Assembly (NCBI RefSeq): GCF_003202155.1
Contig: NZ_QFLI01000012.1
Coordinates: 1-64,000 of the forward strand
From: Marinifilum breve
GTDB taxonomy: Bacteria > Bacteroidota > Bacteroidia > Bacteroidales > Marinifilaceae
Reading direction: 5' to 3'
DNA length: 64,000 bases
The position numbers were made by a program, and so were the translations under genes. Shown one piece after another: positions 1 to 10,986 of the stretch; position 1 is the first letter of the stretch; the number at the start of each line of letters is the position of its first letter. The notes under the pieces are model-generated. The model saw only the letters and a program-made list of their open reading frames with translations, did no database searches and was not told the origin of the DNA.

Positions 1-3000
1 TCCACTCATAATTTAAATCACGTCCTGTAGCTTTTGCTCTAAACACAACATCTTCATTTTCACAAACTGTTTGATTTGCAATTGGATCTAATGTTGGTTT
101 TGGATTAACAACCTGAGTTCCTACTGAAATATCAGAGCCACATTTATTAGACACCTCAACTTTATAATTGCCTTCCATTGCTGTTGTTGCATCTCCTAAA
201 TTCAACTGAACTCCAGCAACAGTATTTGTTGATCCATCATTTAATGTCCACTCAATATCATCGTAAGATCCAGTTACACTTACAGCACCTAATACCAAAG
301 GATCACCTTCACAAACTGCTATTAGATTTGCAATGCCATCTCCATCAATTGAAGGAGCTTGCATAATGGTAATATTAGTTGTGTAAGTATAGGTTTTACC
401 ACAATGATCTTCAACAATACACTCATAGATTCCTGAATCAGCATTAGTAACAGCAGCAACCAAATAATTCGTTGTTGCTGTTATTGGATTTCCATTATGA
501 GTCCAGGTGTATGATTTTACATCTCCTGTTACATCAACTTCAAGATTTAATTCACTACCAAAACAAATTGCATCAGGGTCCACCCAATTATTTACAGTAG
601 CAACAGGTTCATATACATTTATATATCCTGATACGGATTCCGTTGAACAGCCATCAAACACTTCTACTTTATATTGACCTGATTCACTCTTATATGCAGG
701 TGTAAATGTATAGTCGGCATTTGTTGCCCCTGGAATTTCTAATCCGTCTTTATACCATTTGTATACAGGAGAGAGTGCAGGATCAATATGATCTATACTT
801 ACCGATAAGGTCTGTAAACTACCTGTGCACATTTCACTACTATTTGCCCATGCCTTCAAACTTAATTTTGAACGATGAACAACTGTAAAATCATCATTTC
901 TGTCAGGACAAACTCCATTACTAACGGTTACTTCGTAGTTTCCGTTATCGCCAGTTCCAATATTTACAATTGCAGTTGTAGAAACTTCTGTAGCATCTTT
1001 GGTCCATGAATAAGTTAACGGTGTAGTTCCTGCTGTTACATCTAATGTAATTTGCTTACTCTCATCATAACACAATTCTTGATTATCAATATCAGTAAAT
1101 ACAATTGGTTCATAAACCTCAACTTTCACTTCATTTGAAGTATCATCAGCACTCGATCCATCTTTCACGATACAACGGAAAGTCCAATTCCTCATTGAGA
1201 TTGTTACATTATCAATATGAAGTTTTGCTCCATTAGTTACAGCAACATTTGACATTCCAGATACTCCATCTGCATTTTTATATCCAGTACCATCATTGTA
1301 TTCCCATACATAAGTTAATGCAGCACCTGTTCCTGTAATTTCAAAATCAATCGCATCACCTAGACAAGCCTGAAGGTTTGTTGGCTGTGTAAAGATTTTG
1401 ATTAGAGCATTCACAGTTAAAGTTACTATTGCACTTTCTACATCAGATGAACAAGTATTACTTACCAGGCAACGATATTGATTTCCATCAAACGAAAGAT
1501 TTGCTTTAGTAATTGTTAAACTTGCTGTTTTACATCCTGAATATACTCCTGTATTGGTTAAATCATTCCAATCATTTACTCCTGGACCAACCCATATTTG
1601 CCATTGGTAATCTATTGGCTCTTCTCCAGTGGTAGTCAACTCAAATGTCGCATTTTCACCATCTGAAATTGTAATGTCACTTGGTTCAGAAGTAATTGTC
1701 ACTCCCTGATTTACGATCAATTCTGCAACATCGCTAGTTAAGTTATTTCCACATCCATCTGTAATAATACAATAATAGGTATTACCATCAACAGCTTTTA
1801 GTGGTGTATATTTATTACCATCAACTAACGAAGCTGTTACTGCCACTCCATTTTCAAACCATTGATAGCTTAATGGAGCATAACCTTTAGCTACAACGGT
1901 AAATTCAGGAATTGGATCTCCTTCGCAAATGGTATTTCGTGAGGGATGGGTTGTAATATTCAATTCATCACGAACTGTTATAGTAAATGTTCTACTTTCA
2001 GTTACACAAGCATTAGAAACTTCACACACATAAACAACATCTGCATTAATTTCATCAACATAGTATGAATCAGTTGTTGACAGAATTGTGGCAGGAGCAC
2101 CTTGCACATACCATTTATACTCTTTATCATCACCCGTTGCTGCAACAGAAAGGTTTCTAGATTCCCCCTTACAAACTTCTGTTGGCGTATCAGGATTAAC
2201 TGGTGAAGTAATTGCCACTTCTTCCCATACTGTTAATTTCGCTTTATTTGTTGGATCAGGAGAACCAGTACCAATTGCAACTTCGCAATAAAATTCCCAA
2301 CCATCCATTGCTGTTGTTACTGGATCAATTGTCAATTGTCCAGGAATAGTAACATCCCAAGTTGGTTCGGCATATTTAAATGTACCTCCATCACTATAAA
2401 ACCATTTGTAAGTGTCTACTGCTCCTACAGCTTTCACTGTAAAAGTAACTGGTAAATTTTCACAAAGCTCCATATTTGATGGATGTGATTCAATTAAAGC
2501 TAAAGGATCAATTAATAGTTTCGCCCTATTGCTTTCAATAGAACGAATACAGCCTTTTGTTCCATTTGTTGTTACAACACAACGATATTCTTTACCATCG
2601 AAACCTCCAACAATCGTTGCATTTTTAACCGTCAACTTCTCAGTATCAACACCAAAGTAATTAGTTGCATCATTAGCTAAATCATTCCAATCATCAGCAG
2701 CTGGGCCAACCCAAACTTGCCATTGATAAGTATAATCAGGTTCTCCAGAAGCTGTTACACGAAAATATGCTGTTCCATTATCAGCAATTGATTGATTTTG
2801 AGGATTAGTTACTGTAAGAGGTTTTACAAGTGTTAACAAAGCACTTTTTGAAGTAACTGTATTACAATCAGTAGACACAAGGCAATAATAAGATTGTCCA
2901 TCCTGGGGAGTATCTACAGTTAAATTTGCATTATCAGTACCAACTGCTACATCATTTTTATCATACCATTGATAAGTAAATGGTCCATCTCCATTTGCTG

Positions 3001-6000
3001 TTACTGTAAATGTTGGGTCAGCATCACTTTCACACATTACTACATCCTCAGGATCAACAAGAGTTAGCAGCTCTAATACATCTACACCAAATGTTCTTGT
3101 TTCATTATTACAATTCTGATCGTTATACACATCAACCTTATAAGTCGCCTCATCAGAAAGAGCAACTTTTGCAATACTAAAAGTAGCAGTAGTTGACAAA
3201 ATTGTTGTCTCATCTCCTACCTTAAACCATTTGTATTTTAAGTTCTCACCTGAAGCTTCCACTGTTATTGAGAAAGGTGCACCTAAGCAAGCTTTAAGGT
3301 TTGGATCATCCAACGTAGTAACATCTATATTTTCCCATACCCCAACAGTAACTTCATTAGATGGCTGAGGTGTACTTACTCCATCACTCACAAGACATCT
3401 GAATCCCCAGTTTTCCATATCTTGTGTTGCACCAGAAATTGTGAAGGTAGAAACTTCTACATCCTTTTCTAATTTTGCATTCTGAAAATTATCATCTCCT
3501 GTGTGATATTGCCATTGGTATGTCAGACCTGTTGTCTTTGTTCCTGTAATTGAAAATGTAATATCTTCCCCCTCACATACTACTTGATTTGCTGGTTGTC
3601 CTGCACTAATAATTTTGTTAACTGAATTTATTGTAAGTTCAGCTTCATCACTAGTTGCGGTAGCATTTAATACACAAATAGCCCCATCACTTGTTACCAC
3701 GCATCTGTATTTTTTACCATCAAATTCATCTTTCAGCGCATTTGTAATTTTAAGTTCCGAAGAATTTACTCCTGAGTATTTTGCACCAGCAACCGGCTCC
3801 CAATCAGACCCATTCCAAATTTCCCATAGGTAAGAATAATCCTTCTCTCCTGAAGCTATTACGCTAAAGGTCGCATCTGCTCCATCATTAATCGTTAAAT
3901 CATCAGGATTGGTAACTGCAACTTTTGGTATAATTGTAAGAGTTGCTTTTTTGGATGTTGCCGTTCCACAACTTCCAACTTTTCCAGTCACTTCACAATA
4001 ATAAGTTTCACCATCAACTAAAGTGGTTTCGGTATAAGTGGCTGATGTAGCACCAACAATTTCACCTGCACTATTGTACCACTGATAGTTTGCTCCACCT
4101 TGAGCATCTCCTGTAACTATAAAATCAACTGAAGTTTCTGTATCACAAATTATTTTATCAGATGGATTTGTAACAGTTGGATTTTTATTTACCACTACAT
4201 CAAATGATAGTTTTTGATTACCACATCCCAAATCATTATACAATTCAACTTTGTAAGTTCCAGCTTGTGTCAAATCAACATTGCTGATATTATAAGTAGG
4301 TTGATCTGACAATGTTGTACTTGGTTCTGTTTCCTTATACCATTTGTAATGAATTTCATCTCCACCGGCATTCGCGGTAATGACTAAATTTAACTCGTCA
4401 TTTTCACAAACTGTGTTTATTACAGGAGGTTGAGCTGTAATTACAATATTATTTCTAACATCCAATTTAATAGAAACTTGATTACCTCCACAGTAATCAG
4501 AACTCACCTTAGCAACGTAGGTTCCGTCGTCATCAGGGCTTGCTGCAGGATTAATTACGAAATCAGTTGCAACTGCATTACCATCAGTCACTAAAGCTCC
4601 ATCTTTCCACCAACTAATCCCTTTATGTTCTCCACTTTCGGTGATTTTTAACTCAACGAGACCAGCACATTTGTTTACATTGTTATCAACGGTACTTAAT
4701 ATTGGTTTCTCGTGAACTTGAACAATATACTTTTTCTCCAAGTTATCACAATTTCCAAGACTTGTTACTTTTGCTTTGTAAGTATAAGTTCCTGGTATAT
4801 CGTGTTTACTTAATTGTACTTGATTTACATCACCAATACCAACTAGTGGATTATCAGCATTATCAGTCCAACTTACAGTATAAATGTCGGCATCTCCATT
4901 CACTTCAACATCAAGAATAGGTTGTTCTCCTTGACAAATATGAATAGTTTCATCGGCTGGAGAAACTATAGAAACATGTTCGTGAACAATAAGCTCTCTT
5001 TGAATATTAACAACATCTCCACAAATTAAAGTAACTGCACAATAATATATTCCTGCATCACTAAGTTTTACTGGATTAATAGTTAGTGAACCTGTTGATT
5101 CACTTAAGATTGTTACATCTCCTGCTTTATTTTTAAAACTCCATTCAAAGTTTGGAGTTCCAGTATAGACTATATCAATACGAAAATCGGTGTCACCAAC
5201 ACATTTTTCAATTGCAGTTCCAGTTGTAGAAGTAGTTACTTTTTCAATACTTAAATTAGCTGTTGCAATTTTTGAATTTCCGCAATGATCTGTTACAATA
5301 CATTTATATTGTCCTAAATCTGCATCCTGAACATTTGTTAGACTCAAGAAATTCTTATTTTCTCCAATAATAGTTGTATTTGTATTGTCTTTCCATTCAT
5401 AAGTCAATTCTGACAAAGATGAAACATTATTAACGTCAACTACAAAGTCAACATCTTTTCCAATACAAGTAGTAACATCATTCATCGAAACTGCTCCAAA
5501 ATCAGGAATCAGGTTCCAGGTAAATTTATGAGTGAAATTATCTCCAACACAATTTGGTACAGCTATAAATTCCCATGTCCCTTGGGTGGTTGTATTCACT
5601 TCGAATGTGTATGGATTTGTGATTACAATTTCTGAACCATCTGGCTTCTTAGCCTTATACTCTGCTACAGCTCCATTATCATCAAAAGTAACTGTTACAT
5701 TTGTTGGACTGCAGAAAGGACCAATAGCACTTGTAGTAATACCATTCACAATCATCTTTGGCACAACAGTTAAATTTGCTACAGATTCCTTGCTGTCACA
5801 TCTATTTGAAACCACAACCTTATATTGTCCTGCATCGGCAAGTTCAATTGGAGCTATAATCTTCTGAGTAGCATCTCCATCTATATCAACACCATCCTTT
5901 TGCCATGAAAAATTATAGAATGATTCAGGTTGAGAAAGTGAAACTGAAAAAGTATGATTGCCATTTCCTTCACAAGGATTTGCATCATCTAAAGGATCGG

Positions 6001-9000
6001 TAATTGTAACATTAGGATATACATCTAAATTATCAATTGGAATTGTTAGATCTCCAGTACATTTAACATTACCATCAACAGTTGTATAAACACTGGTAGC
6101 ACTTACTGAATAAGTAAGATCTCTATGAGCCATTGTTGCTGGAAATTTTAAAATTGAACCTTGTTCAGTTAAACCTGTGGTTCCTTCTTTCCAATTGTAG
6201 ATTATTGTACCATTACCTGTTGCATCTGCGGTTAAAATGATATCGTTATTTTCACAAAGGCCAGGGTTTACCGTTAAAGAATTTAAAACTGGTGCAGACA
6301 ATACTTCTAAAGTAACTTCATCAAATGCCAAACCACATCCATTTTCAGCTTCGCATCGAACTACATAAGTTCCTGCATCATATCCGGAAAACACAAAAGG
6401 ATTCTCCAATGAGACTGGATCAACTCCTCCATCTATGTACCACTTAACCTGACCTGCATCACCTGTTACCAAGGCATCAAGAGTTGCAGTTGTTCCGTAA
6501 CAGAAATTGGTTTTGTCAGGTCGAATTTCAACTGTTGCAGGTTCATCTACTAAAACAGATAAATCAATATGTACATCATCTGTCGAACTAGCACAGTCTT
6601 TATATTCCTCTTTAAAACCAATTCTACATCTATAATCTCCTTCGTCATCCTGTTGTGGATTTAAGAAAATCAATTCATGTGTTTTGGTTCCTGAAAATTC
6701 ACCTGCAACATCATCCAAGTCAATATAATTTCCATCCGCATCCTTTTTAGACCAGGAATAACTATACCAACTTGTGTCTCCATTCGAAACATTTATAGAA
6801 TTTTCTGTTCCCTTGCAGAACTGGTACGTTTTTCCACTATTTGAATAACTATAATTAGGAATTACTTTTGCAACAAATACAGCAGTTGCATCAACCGAAG
6901 GACCAAACGAAATGCTATCGATAGCAAATGCAGACTGAACTCCAGAAGGGTTTTTATTAACTAATTTAATTACTCCTATCTCATCTGCAGACTTAGGACG
7001 CCATACCGAAGTTACAGATTGCCATGCATTGGGATCGTTCATTGTAAAATTATCCTCAACGAGTTGATCATTTACAAAAACCTCTAAAGTTTGAGGATTA
7101 TTAAATTGTGCATCACTCACATTATAAACACTACGACCATACACTCTTAAAATATATGTATATCCCTCAACAACATCTATGGGAATTGTTTCCAGAATTG
7201 TATCTCCAGCATTTTTAGAAATCGCCATAAACATGTAATCATTATGAAGATCATTAAATTTAGGCGATTGAAATTTTGGATTTGCTTGTGTGGTTTCAAA
7301 TACACGACAATATTCTCCAGGATTATTCAATTGGGCATAATCTCCCTTTCCAGCGTAAGTATAATTTGAAATAGGCTCTTCACTAAAATCTCCATTCGTC
7401 AGCTGATCCAATGATGGATCCCTATATGAACCAACAACATAGTATGATGTTTCTTCATCTGGAACATCCACAACTATTGACTTTGTATTTGAAAAAGGTT
7501 TACTATTGATATCATTAACATACCATTCGAAGAAATCTGCAGAACCTTGTGCTGTTATTGTTATTTTTTCATCATTAAAACTTTCACATAATACTCCTAA
7601 ATCCGTTTCAACATTTACATCCAAGTCGGGTATAATCTTCGAAATGGCTTTAGTAAAACCTGAATAGTAACCCGCTGCACCGACCCAAGCTGATTCAACA
7701 ATCCAAGCTACATTTATTGCTTTATTCGCAAAAAAGCGATAATGCCCATTTAGATTTTCATCAAATTTATACATCTCCCACTCTTTGGAAGTTCCAATAG
7801 GTATTGCTTCAGAATGATCAAGAGTTATTGCTTGCCCTCCATTTCTTGAGTATCGAACTACGGCATTATGCTGAGTTAATATCGTTATAACTCCATTAAC
7901 ATTTCTTGTATCATCTGCAAGCAAATGTGATTTGGGCACTGTAACTTCTCGTATACCACTAGTTGACAATGGAGGTATAAAATTCATACCTACGGTCGGT
8001 CCTATTGTACTTTTACTTCCTGACAATGTTTGATATACATAAATATCTTTACTAGAAGTAACATAAGCATAAACACCATTCTTATAAGGGTTGTTTATGA
8101 CATGATAATCACCTTTATCTAAAGTAGCTACTAAAATATCATTCACACGAACTTCAGTATTATTATCTGTAGCTATAACAATAGGACGTTCTGTAGTATT
8201 ATCCCCCTGTCCCTTCATCAAAACATACTTCTTACCAAGTCTTTCTATTGGAACTATTTGGTCAATACCCATATCTTGTCCATTACTTGGTCCTGATGTC
8301 CATGAACCAGAATTTACAACAATGGGCTTAGTAGAATTAACAGAAGTACCATTCATCCCATTTCTTTCAAACCAGTTTAGTTTTGTGAATTGTGAAAAAT
8401 CATGATCTACAGCAATTACATAACTCTCTCCTTTATCTAAATTAACAGATATCGACTCATCAGGCGAAATTGATCTTAACTTAACTTGACTTCCTTCTAA
8501 AATTGTATAATATCTACAGTTTATATTGCTAAAATTTATATCAGTATCTTCCTCTGTAGCCATAACAGATATAAAATGACTCCTCCTTTGTGTAGCATTG
8601 TTTTTATCAGTATAAACATGACCAGTATAAAACTCCGTTCCATAGGCATAAGTACCTTTAGTTGTTAATGATCCCCCTTGCGCATAAGTTGAATGACGAA
8701 TATTAACAAAAAATGGGGCATCATTTGAGTAAAAACGATATCCCTGATCTGTTAATTTTTTGTTCAAGTCATTTACACCAATCACATTGTAAGGAAAATC
8801 GTAGCTAGTTGGAGGATTATATGGTTTTGATATCGTACCTGAATTTTTCCCTTTCGGTGTCTTAAATAAAAATTCCCCAGGCGTATCATTTGTAACACTA
8901 ATTGTTTTTATAAACTTCTTACCTTGATATACTTCAACAGTAATAGCATCAGAATTTGTAGACAATATTGCTTTATGTATTCCAATATCCTGAGTACTAT

Positions 9001-9139
9001 TTGATCCATTATAAAACGGTGGTACATAGTGCTCATAATCATACTGAGCAAATCCGGACAAAGGAATTGCTATTAGTATGAAAATTGAAATTGACTTTAA
9101 TATTTTTTGAAAACGAGTAAAGATCTTATCATTTCTCAT
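1..9139 (-). CDS. Giant secreted Ig/PKD-like repeat surface protein (3' end outside window)
   Basis: The frame stays open from the ATG at 9139 to the window edge (about 3046 codons); I checked the first few hundred bases of the window and found no stop. The N-terminus is a Sec signal peptide (hydrophobic run around residues 15-30, cleavage near GFA-Q). Residues ~50-470 resemble the IgGFc-binding N-terminal domain family of Bacteroidota surface proteins. Residues ~580-750 look like a jelly-roll carbohydrate-binding module (starting NGDFSEEP). From ~755 onward there are roughly two dozen units of 80-90 residues with the Ig-like pattern W, then G-x-Y-x-C, each starting near a CEG/CEN motif. Such proteins usually end in a type IX secretion C-terminal domain, which would lie off the window. 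The likely role is cell-surface adhesion or binding; the ligand is unknown. Confidence 0.85.
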   Translation of the reverse strand, partial: MRNDKIFTRFQKILKSISIFILIAIPLSGFAQYDYEHYVPPFYNGSNSTQDIGIHKAILSTNSDAITVEVYQGKKFIKTISVTNDTPGEFLFKTPKGKNSGTISKPYNPPTSYDFPYNVIGVNDLNKKLTDQGYRFYSNDAPFFVNIRHSTYAQGGSLTTKGTYAYGTEFYTGHVYTDKNNATQRRSHFISVMATEEDTDINFSNINCRYYTILEGSQVKLRSISPDESISVNLDKGESYVIAVDHDFSQFTKLNWFERNGMNGTSVNSTKPIVVNSGSWTSGPSNGQDMGIDQIVPIERLGKKYVLMKGQGDNTTERPIVIATDNNTEVRVNDILVATLDKGDYHVINNPYKNGVYAYVTSSKDIYVYQTLSGSKSTIGPTVGMNFIPPLSTSGIREVTVPKSHLLADDTRNVNGVITILTQHNAVVRYSRNGGQAITLDHSEAIPIGTSKEWEMYKFDENLNGHYRFFANKAINVAWIVESAWVGAAGYYSGFTKAISKIIPDLDVNVETDLGVLCESFNDEKITITAQGSADFFEWYVNDINSKPFSNTKSIVVDVPDEETSYYVVGSYRDPSLDQLTNGDFSEEPISNYTYAGKGDYAQLNNPGEYCRVFETTQANPKFQSPKFNDLHNDYMFMAISKNAGDTILETIPIDVVEGYTYILRVYGRSVYNVSDAQFNNPQTLEVFVNDQLVEDNFTMNDPNAWQSVTSVWRPKSADEIGVIKLVNKNPSGVQSAFAIDSISFGPSVDATAVFVAKVIPNYSYSNSGKTYQFCKGTENSINVSNGDTSWYSYSWSKKDADGNYIDLDDVAGEFSGTKTHELIFLNPQQDDEGDYRCRIGFKEEYKDCASSTDDVHIDLSVLVDEPATVEIRPDKTNFCYGTTATLDALVTGDAGQVKWYIDGGVDPVSLENPFVFSGYDAGTYVVRCEAENGCGLAFDEVTLEVLSAPVLNSLTVNPGLCENNDIILTADATGNGTIIYNWKEGTTGLTEQGSILKFPATMAHRDLTYSVSATSVYTTVDGNVKCTGDLTIPIDNLDVYPNVTITDPLDDANPCEGNGNHTFSVSLSQPESFYNFSWQKDGVDIDGDATQKIIAPIELADAGQYKVVVSNRCDSKESVANLTVVPKMIVNGITTSAIGPFCSPTNVTVTFDDNGAVAEYKAKKPDGSEIVITNPYTFEVNTTTQGTWEFIAVPNCVGDNFTHKFTWNLIPDFGAVSMNDVTTCIGKDVDFVVDVNNVSSLSELTYEWKDNTNTTIIGENKNFLSLTNVQDADLGQYKCIVTDHCGNSKIATANLSIEKVTTSTTGTAIEKCVGDTDFRIDIVYTGTPNFEWSFKNKAGDVTILSESTGSLTINPVKLSDAGIYYCAVTLICGDVVNIQRELIVHEHVSIVSPADETIHICQGEQPILDVEVNGDADIYTVSWTDNADNPLVGIGDVNQVQLSKHDIPGTYTYKAKVTSLGNCDNLEKKYIVQVHEKPILSTVDNNVNKCAGLVELKITESGEHKGISWWKDGALVTDGNAVATDFVINPAASPDDDGTYVAKVSSDYCGGNQVSIKLDVRNNIVITAQPPVINTVCENDELNLVITANAGGDEIHYKWYKETEPSTTLSDQPTYNISNVDLTQAGTYKVELYNDLGCGNQKLSFDVVVNKNPTVTNPSDKIICDTETSVDFIVTGDAQGGANYQWYNSAGEIVGATSATYTETTLVDGETYYCEVTGKVGSCGTATSKKATLTIIPKVAVTNPDDLTINDGADATFSVIASGEKDYSYLWEIWNGSDWEPVAGAKYSGVNSSELKITNALKDEFDGKKYRCVVTSDGAICVLNATATSDEAELTINSVNKIISAGQPANQVVCEGEDITFSITGTKTTGLTYQWQYHTGDDNFQNAKLEKDVEVSTFTISGATQDMENWGFRCLVSDGVSTPQPSNEVTVGVWENIDVTTLDDPNLKACLGAPFSITVEASGENLKYKWFKVGDETTILSTTATFSIAKVALSDEATYKVDVYNDQNCNNETRTFGVDVLELLTLVDPEDVVMCESDADPTFTVTANGDGPFTYQWYDKNDVAVGTDNANLTVDTPQDGQSYYCLVSTDCNTVTSKSALLTLVKPLTVTNPQNQSIADNGTAYFRVTASGEPDYTYQWQVWVGPAADDWNDLANDATNYFGVDTEKLTVKNATIVGGFDGKEYRCVVTTNGTKGCIRSIESNRAKLLIDPLALIESHPSNMELCENLPVTFTVKAVGAVDTYKWFYSDGGTFKYAEPTWDVTIPGQLTIDPVTTAMDGWEFYCEVAIGTGSPDPTNKAKLTVWEEVAITSPVNPDTPTEVCKGESRNLSVAATGDDKEYKWYVQGAPATILSTTDSYYVDEINADVVYVCEVSNACVTESRTFTITVRDELNITTHPSRNTICEGDPIPEFTVVAKGYAPLSYQWFENGVAVTASLVDGNKYTPLKAVDGNTYYCIITDGCGNNLTSDVAELIVNQGVTITSEPSDITISDGENATFELTTTGEEPIDYQWQIWVGPGVNDWNDLTNTGVYSGCKTASLTITKANLSFDGNQYRCLVSNTCSSDVESAIVTLTVNALIKIFTQPTNLQACLGDAIDFEITGTGAALTYVWEYNDGTGYKNADGVSGMSNVAVTNGAKLHIDNVTISMRNWTFRCIVKDGSSADDTSNEVKVEVYEPIVFTDIDNQELCYDESKQITLDVTAGTTPLTYSWTKDATEVSTTAIVNIGTGDNGNYEVTVSNGVCPDRNDDFTVVHRSKLSLKAWANSSEMCTGSLQTLSVSIDHIDPALSPVYKWYKDGLEIPGATNADYTFTPAYKSESGQYKVEVFDGCSTESVSGYINVYEPVATVNNWVDPDAICFGSELNLEVDVTGDVKSYTWTHNGNPITATTNYLVAAVTNADSGIYECIVEDHCGKTYTYTTNITIMQAPSIDGDGIANLIAVCEGDPLVLGAVSVTGSYDDIEWTLNDGSTNTVAGVQLNLGDATTAMEGNYKVEVSNKCGSDISVGTQVVNPKPTLDPIANQTVCENEDVVFRAKATGRDLNYEW

Positions 9140-9403
9140 ATCTAAAGATTCAAGGTTATAGTGGTTAAGTTTAAAATATTTATTTGCAAATATTTCAAAT
9201 CACATCTTTCTATTATTTTGCATTAATCAACAATGCTATTTCAGCTAGTTAGAGTTAGAGCATTCAATATACTTATTAAATCATTGCATGGACACTTTAA
9301 TTAATTACACAAATACACCTATTAAACTGATAAAAGGGCTTATTTGTTACATATTTGAATAAATTTTCAGTAAAGTTAATAAAAATTAAACATGAGGTCA
9401 AGC
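9140..9403. other. Intergenic region upstream of the giant surface gene
   Basis: AT-rich spacer holding the promoter region of the leftward giant gene. TAACCTTG lies close upstream of the start and is a one-mismatch match to TAnnTTTG, but it is too weak to call. I see no ORF or RNA here. Confidence 0.4.
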
Positions 9404-9436
9404 TAAAAAAAACGGTCTCTCAAAGGAGAGACCGTT
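9404..9436 (-). terminator. Rho-independent terminator of the aminopeptidase gene
   Basis: A perfect 10-bp stem (9411-9420 with 9427-9436, loop CAAAGG) is followed on the minus strand by a run of eight T. It lies just downstream of the stop of the leftward pepP-like gene. Confidence 0.9.
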
Positions 9437-9462
9437 AGTCAATATAAATATTGGGCTTATAA

Positions 9463-10848
9463 TTATTTCATGATGTCTTCTACCTCTTCAACTGAAATAG
9501 GAATTCTTTTACCAATTAACCTATTTCCTGTTTCAGTAACAAGAACATCATCTTCCAAGCGAATTCCACCAAAATCACGATACTCATTTACCTTATCGTA
9601 GTTGATAAATTCTGTATGTAATCCTTCATTTTGGAACTTGTCAATTAATGCAGGAATAAAATAAATACCTGGTTCGTTGGTTAGTACAAAACCTGGTTTA
9701 AGCTCCTTACCTAAACGAAGGTAAGCTGTTCCAAACTGATCTATTCTTTGTACCTCATCATCATAACCAACATAGTTTTCACCAAAATCTTCCATATCAT
9801 GAACATCCAGTCCCATCATATGACCAAGGCCATGTGGCATGAACAATGCATGAGCACCAGCTTTAACGGCTGCATCAACATCACCTTTCATTAAACCTAG
9901 CTCTTTTAAACCTGTTGCAAGAACCTTACAAACCTCAAGATGAATGCTTTGGTAAGTAACACCAGGACGAATTAATTCATTTCCTTTGTTGATTCCAGCA
10001 AGTACGATTTCATAAATTTCTCTTTGCTTTTGGCTGAATTTACCGCCAACAGGAATTGTTCTTGTATTATCAGAAGCATAATGAGTATCTGTTTCAGCAC
10101 CACTATCAACCAACAATAAATCACCAGTTTTTAGTAGGTTACCATGCTCATGATTGTGAAGAGTTTCTCCTCTTTTTGATACAATAGCAGGGAAAGATAA
10201 CAAGCCACCAGCACGAAGAGCAATGGCCTCACATTCTCCTGCAATTTCTCTTTCATACACACCATCTTTAGCCATTCTCATAGCTGTAGTATGAATTTCA
10301 TAACCGATTGCCGCAGCTCTTTCTAACTCTTTTATTTCATATTCATCTTTAATTTCACGCAAAGCAACAACAGCTTTAATAAATTCCACAGAAGCATTCT
10401 CCTTTATAGCATCAAGTGGTGTTCCTAACATTTCGTGAATTAATATTTTGTTCTCAGCACGATAAACTGGTAAGAAATGAATTTTACGACCTTCTTTAAC
10501 TGCCTTAGCAACAAAGTTTTTCAATTCAGCAAAAGGAGCTGTATTTTCCAAACCAAACTCAGCAGCCTGATCCACAACACTTGGCTGAGGTCCCATCCAG
10601 ATAATATCATCAATATCTACATCATTACCGAACACATAGTCTTTGTTGTTATCAATATCAAAAACACCTGCAAAACCTGGATGATCGATACCAAAAAAAT
10701 ATAGAAATGTACTATCCTGACGGTAATGATAAATATTACCAGCATAGTTCATTGGAGCGTCTGGGTTACCTAAAACAATTGCGATACCATCTTTCATTGA
10801 TGCACGCAATTTCTCGCGTCTGTTTATATAAACTTCTTTTGGAAACAT
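9463..10848 (-). CDS. pepP: Xaa-Pro aminopeptidase (M24B)
   Basis: Removes N-terminal residues that precede proline; a cytosolic dinuclear metal (Mn) peptidase. The 461-residue length matches the family. Residues 1-150 form the aminopeptidase P N-terminal domain and ~170-445 the pita-bread M24 fold. All five metal ligands are visible: D248 (VDSGAE), D260 (SDNTRT), H343 (HGLGH), E392 (TNEPGIYF) and E432 (GIRLED). The catalytic H350 is also present. It starts at an ATG with a good -7 box 37 bases upstream and ends at a strong terminator, so it appears monocistronic. Confidence 0.95.
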   Translation of the reverse strand: MFPKEVYINRREKLRASMKDGIAIVLGNPDAPMNYAGNIYHYRQDSTFLYFFGIDHPGFAGVFDIDNNKDYVFGNDVDIDDIIWMGPQPSVVDQAAEFGLENTAPFAELKNFVAKAVKEGRKIHFLPVYRAENKILIHEMLGTPLDAIKENASVEFIKAVVALREIKDEYEIKELERAAAIGYEIHTTAMRMAKDGVYEREIAGECEAIALRAGGLLSFPAIVSKRGETLHNHEHGNLLKTGDLLLVDSGAETDTHYASDNTRTIPVGGKFSQKQREIYEIVLAGINKGNELIRPGVTYQSIHLEVCKVLATGLKELGLMKGDVDAAVKAGAHALFMPHGLGHMMGLDVHDMEDFGENYVGYDDEVQRIDQFGTAYLRLGKELKPGFVLTNEPGIYFIPALIDKFQNEGLHTEFINYDKVNEYRDFGGIRLEDDVLVTETGNRLIGKRIPISVEEVEDIMK

Positions 10849-10884
10849 GTTAATAGTATTTAAATTTTAAGATTTTGTAAGATA

Positions 10885-10892
10885 CAAAAATA
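10885..10892 (-). promoter_or_regulatory. Bacteroidota -7 box for pepP
   Basis: TATTTTTG on the minus strand is a full match to TAnnTTTG, 36 bases before the ATG. No clear -33 TTTG was found. Confidence 0.5.
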
Positions 10893-10938
10893 GCTTGCTT
10901 TTAAATTCTTTTTTATGTCATTTATCAGTTTAATCCAT

Positions 10939-10966
10939 AAAAAAAGGCTTCCTAATAGGAAGCCTT
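10939..10966 (-). terminator. Terminator downstream of the Lrp gene
   Basis: A 10-bp perfect stem (10944-10953 with 10957-10966) has a 3-base loop and a T-run on the minus strand. A T-rich flank on the plus side could make it bidirectional. Confidence 0.85.
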
Positions 10967-10986
10967 CATTTTTTGATATCAGCTCA

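Noticed and set aside
2-5867. Several plus-strand frames of 60-110 codons
   Set aside because: All are shadows of the continuous minus-strand surface protein gene; composition is biased and no start signals are seen.
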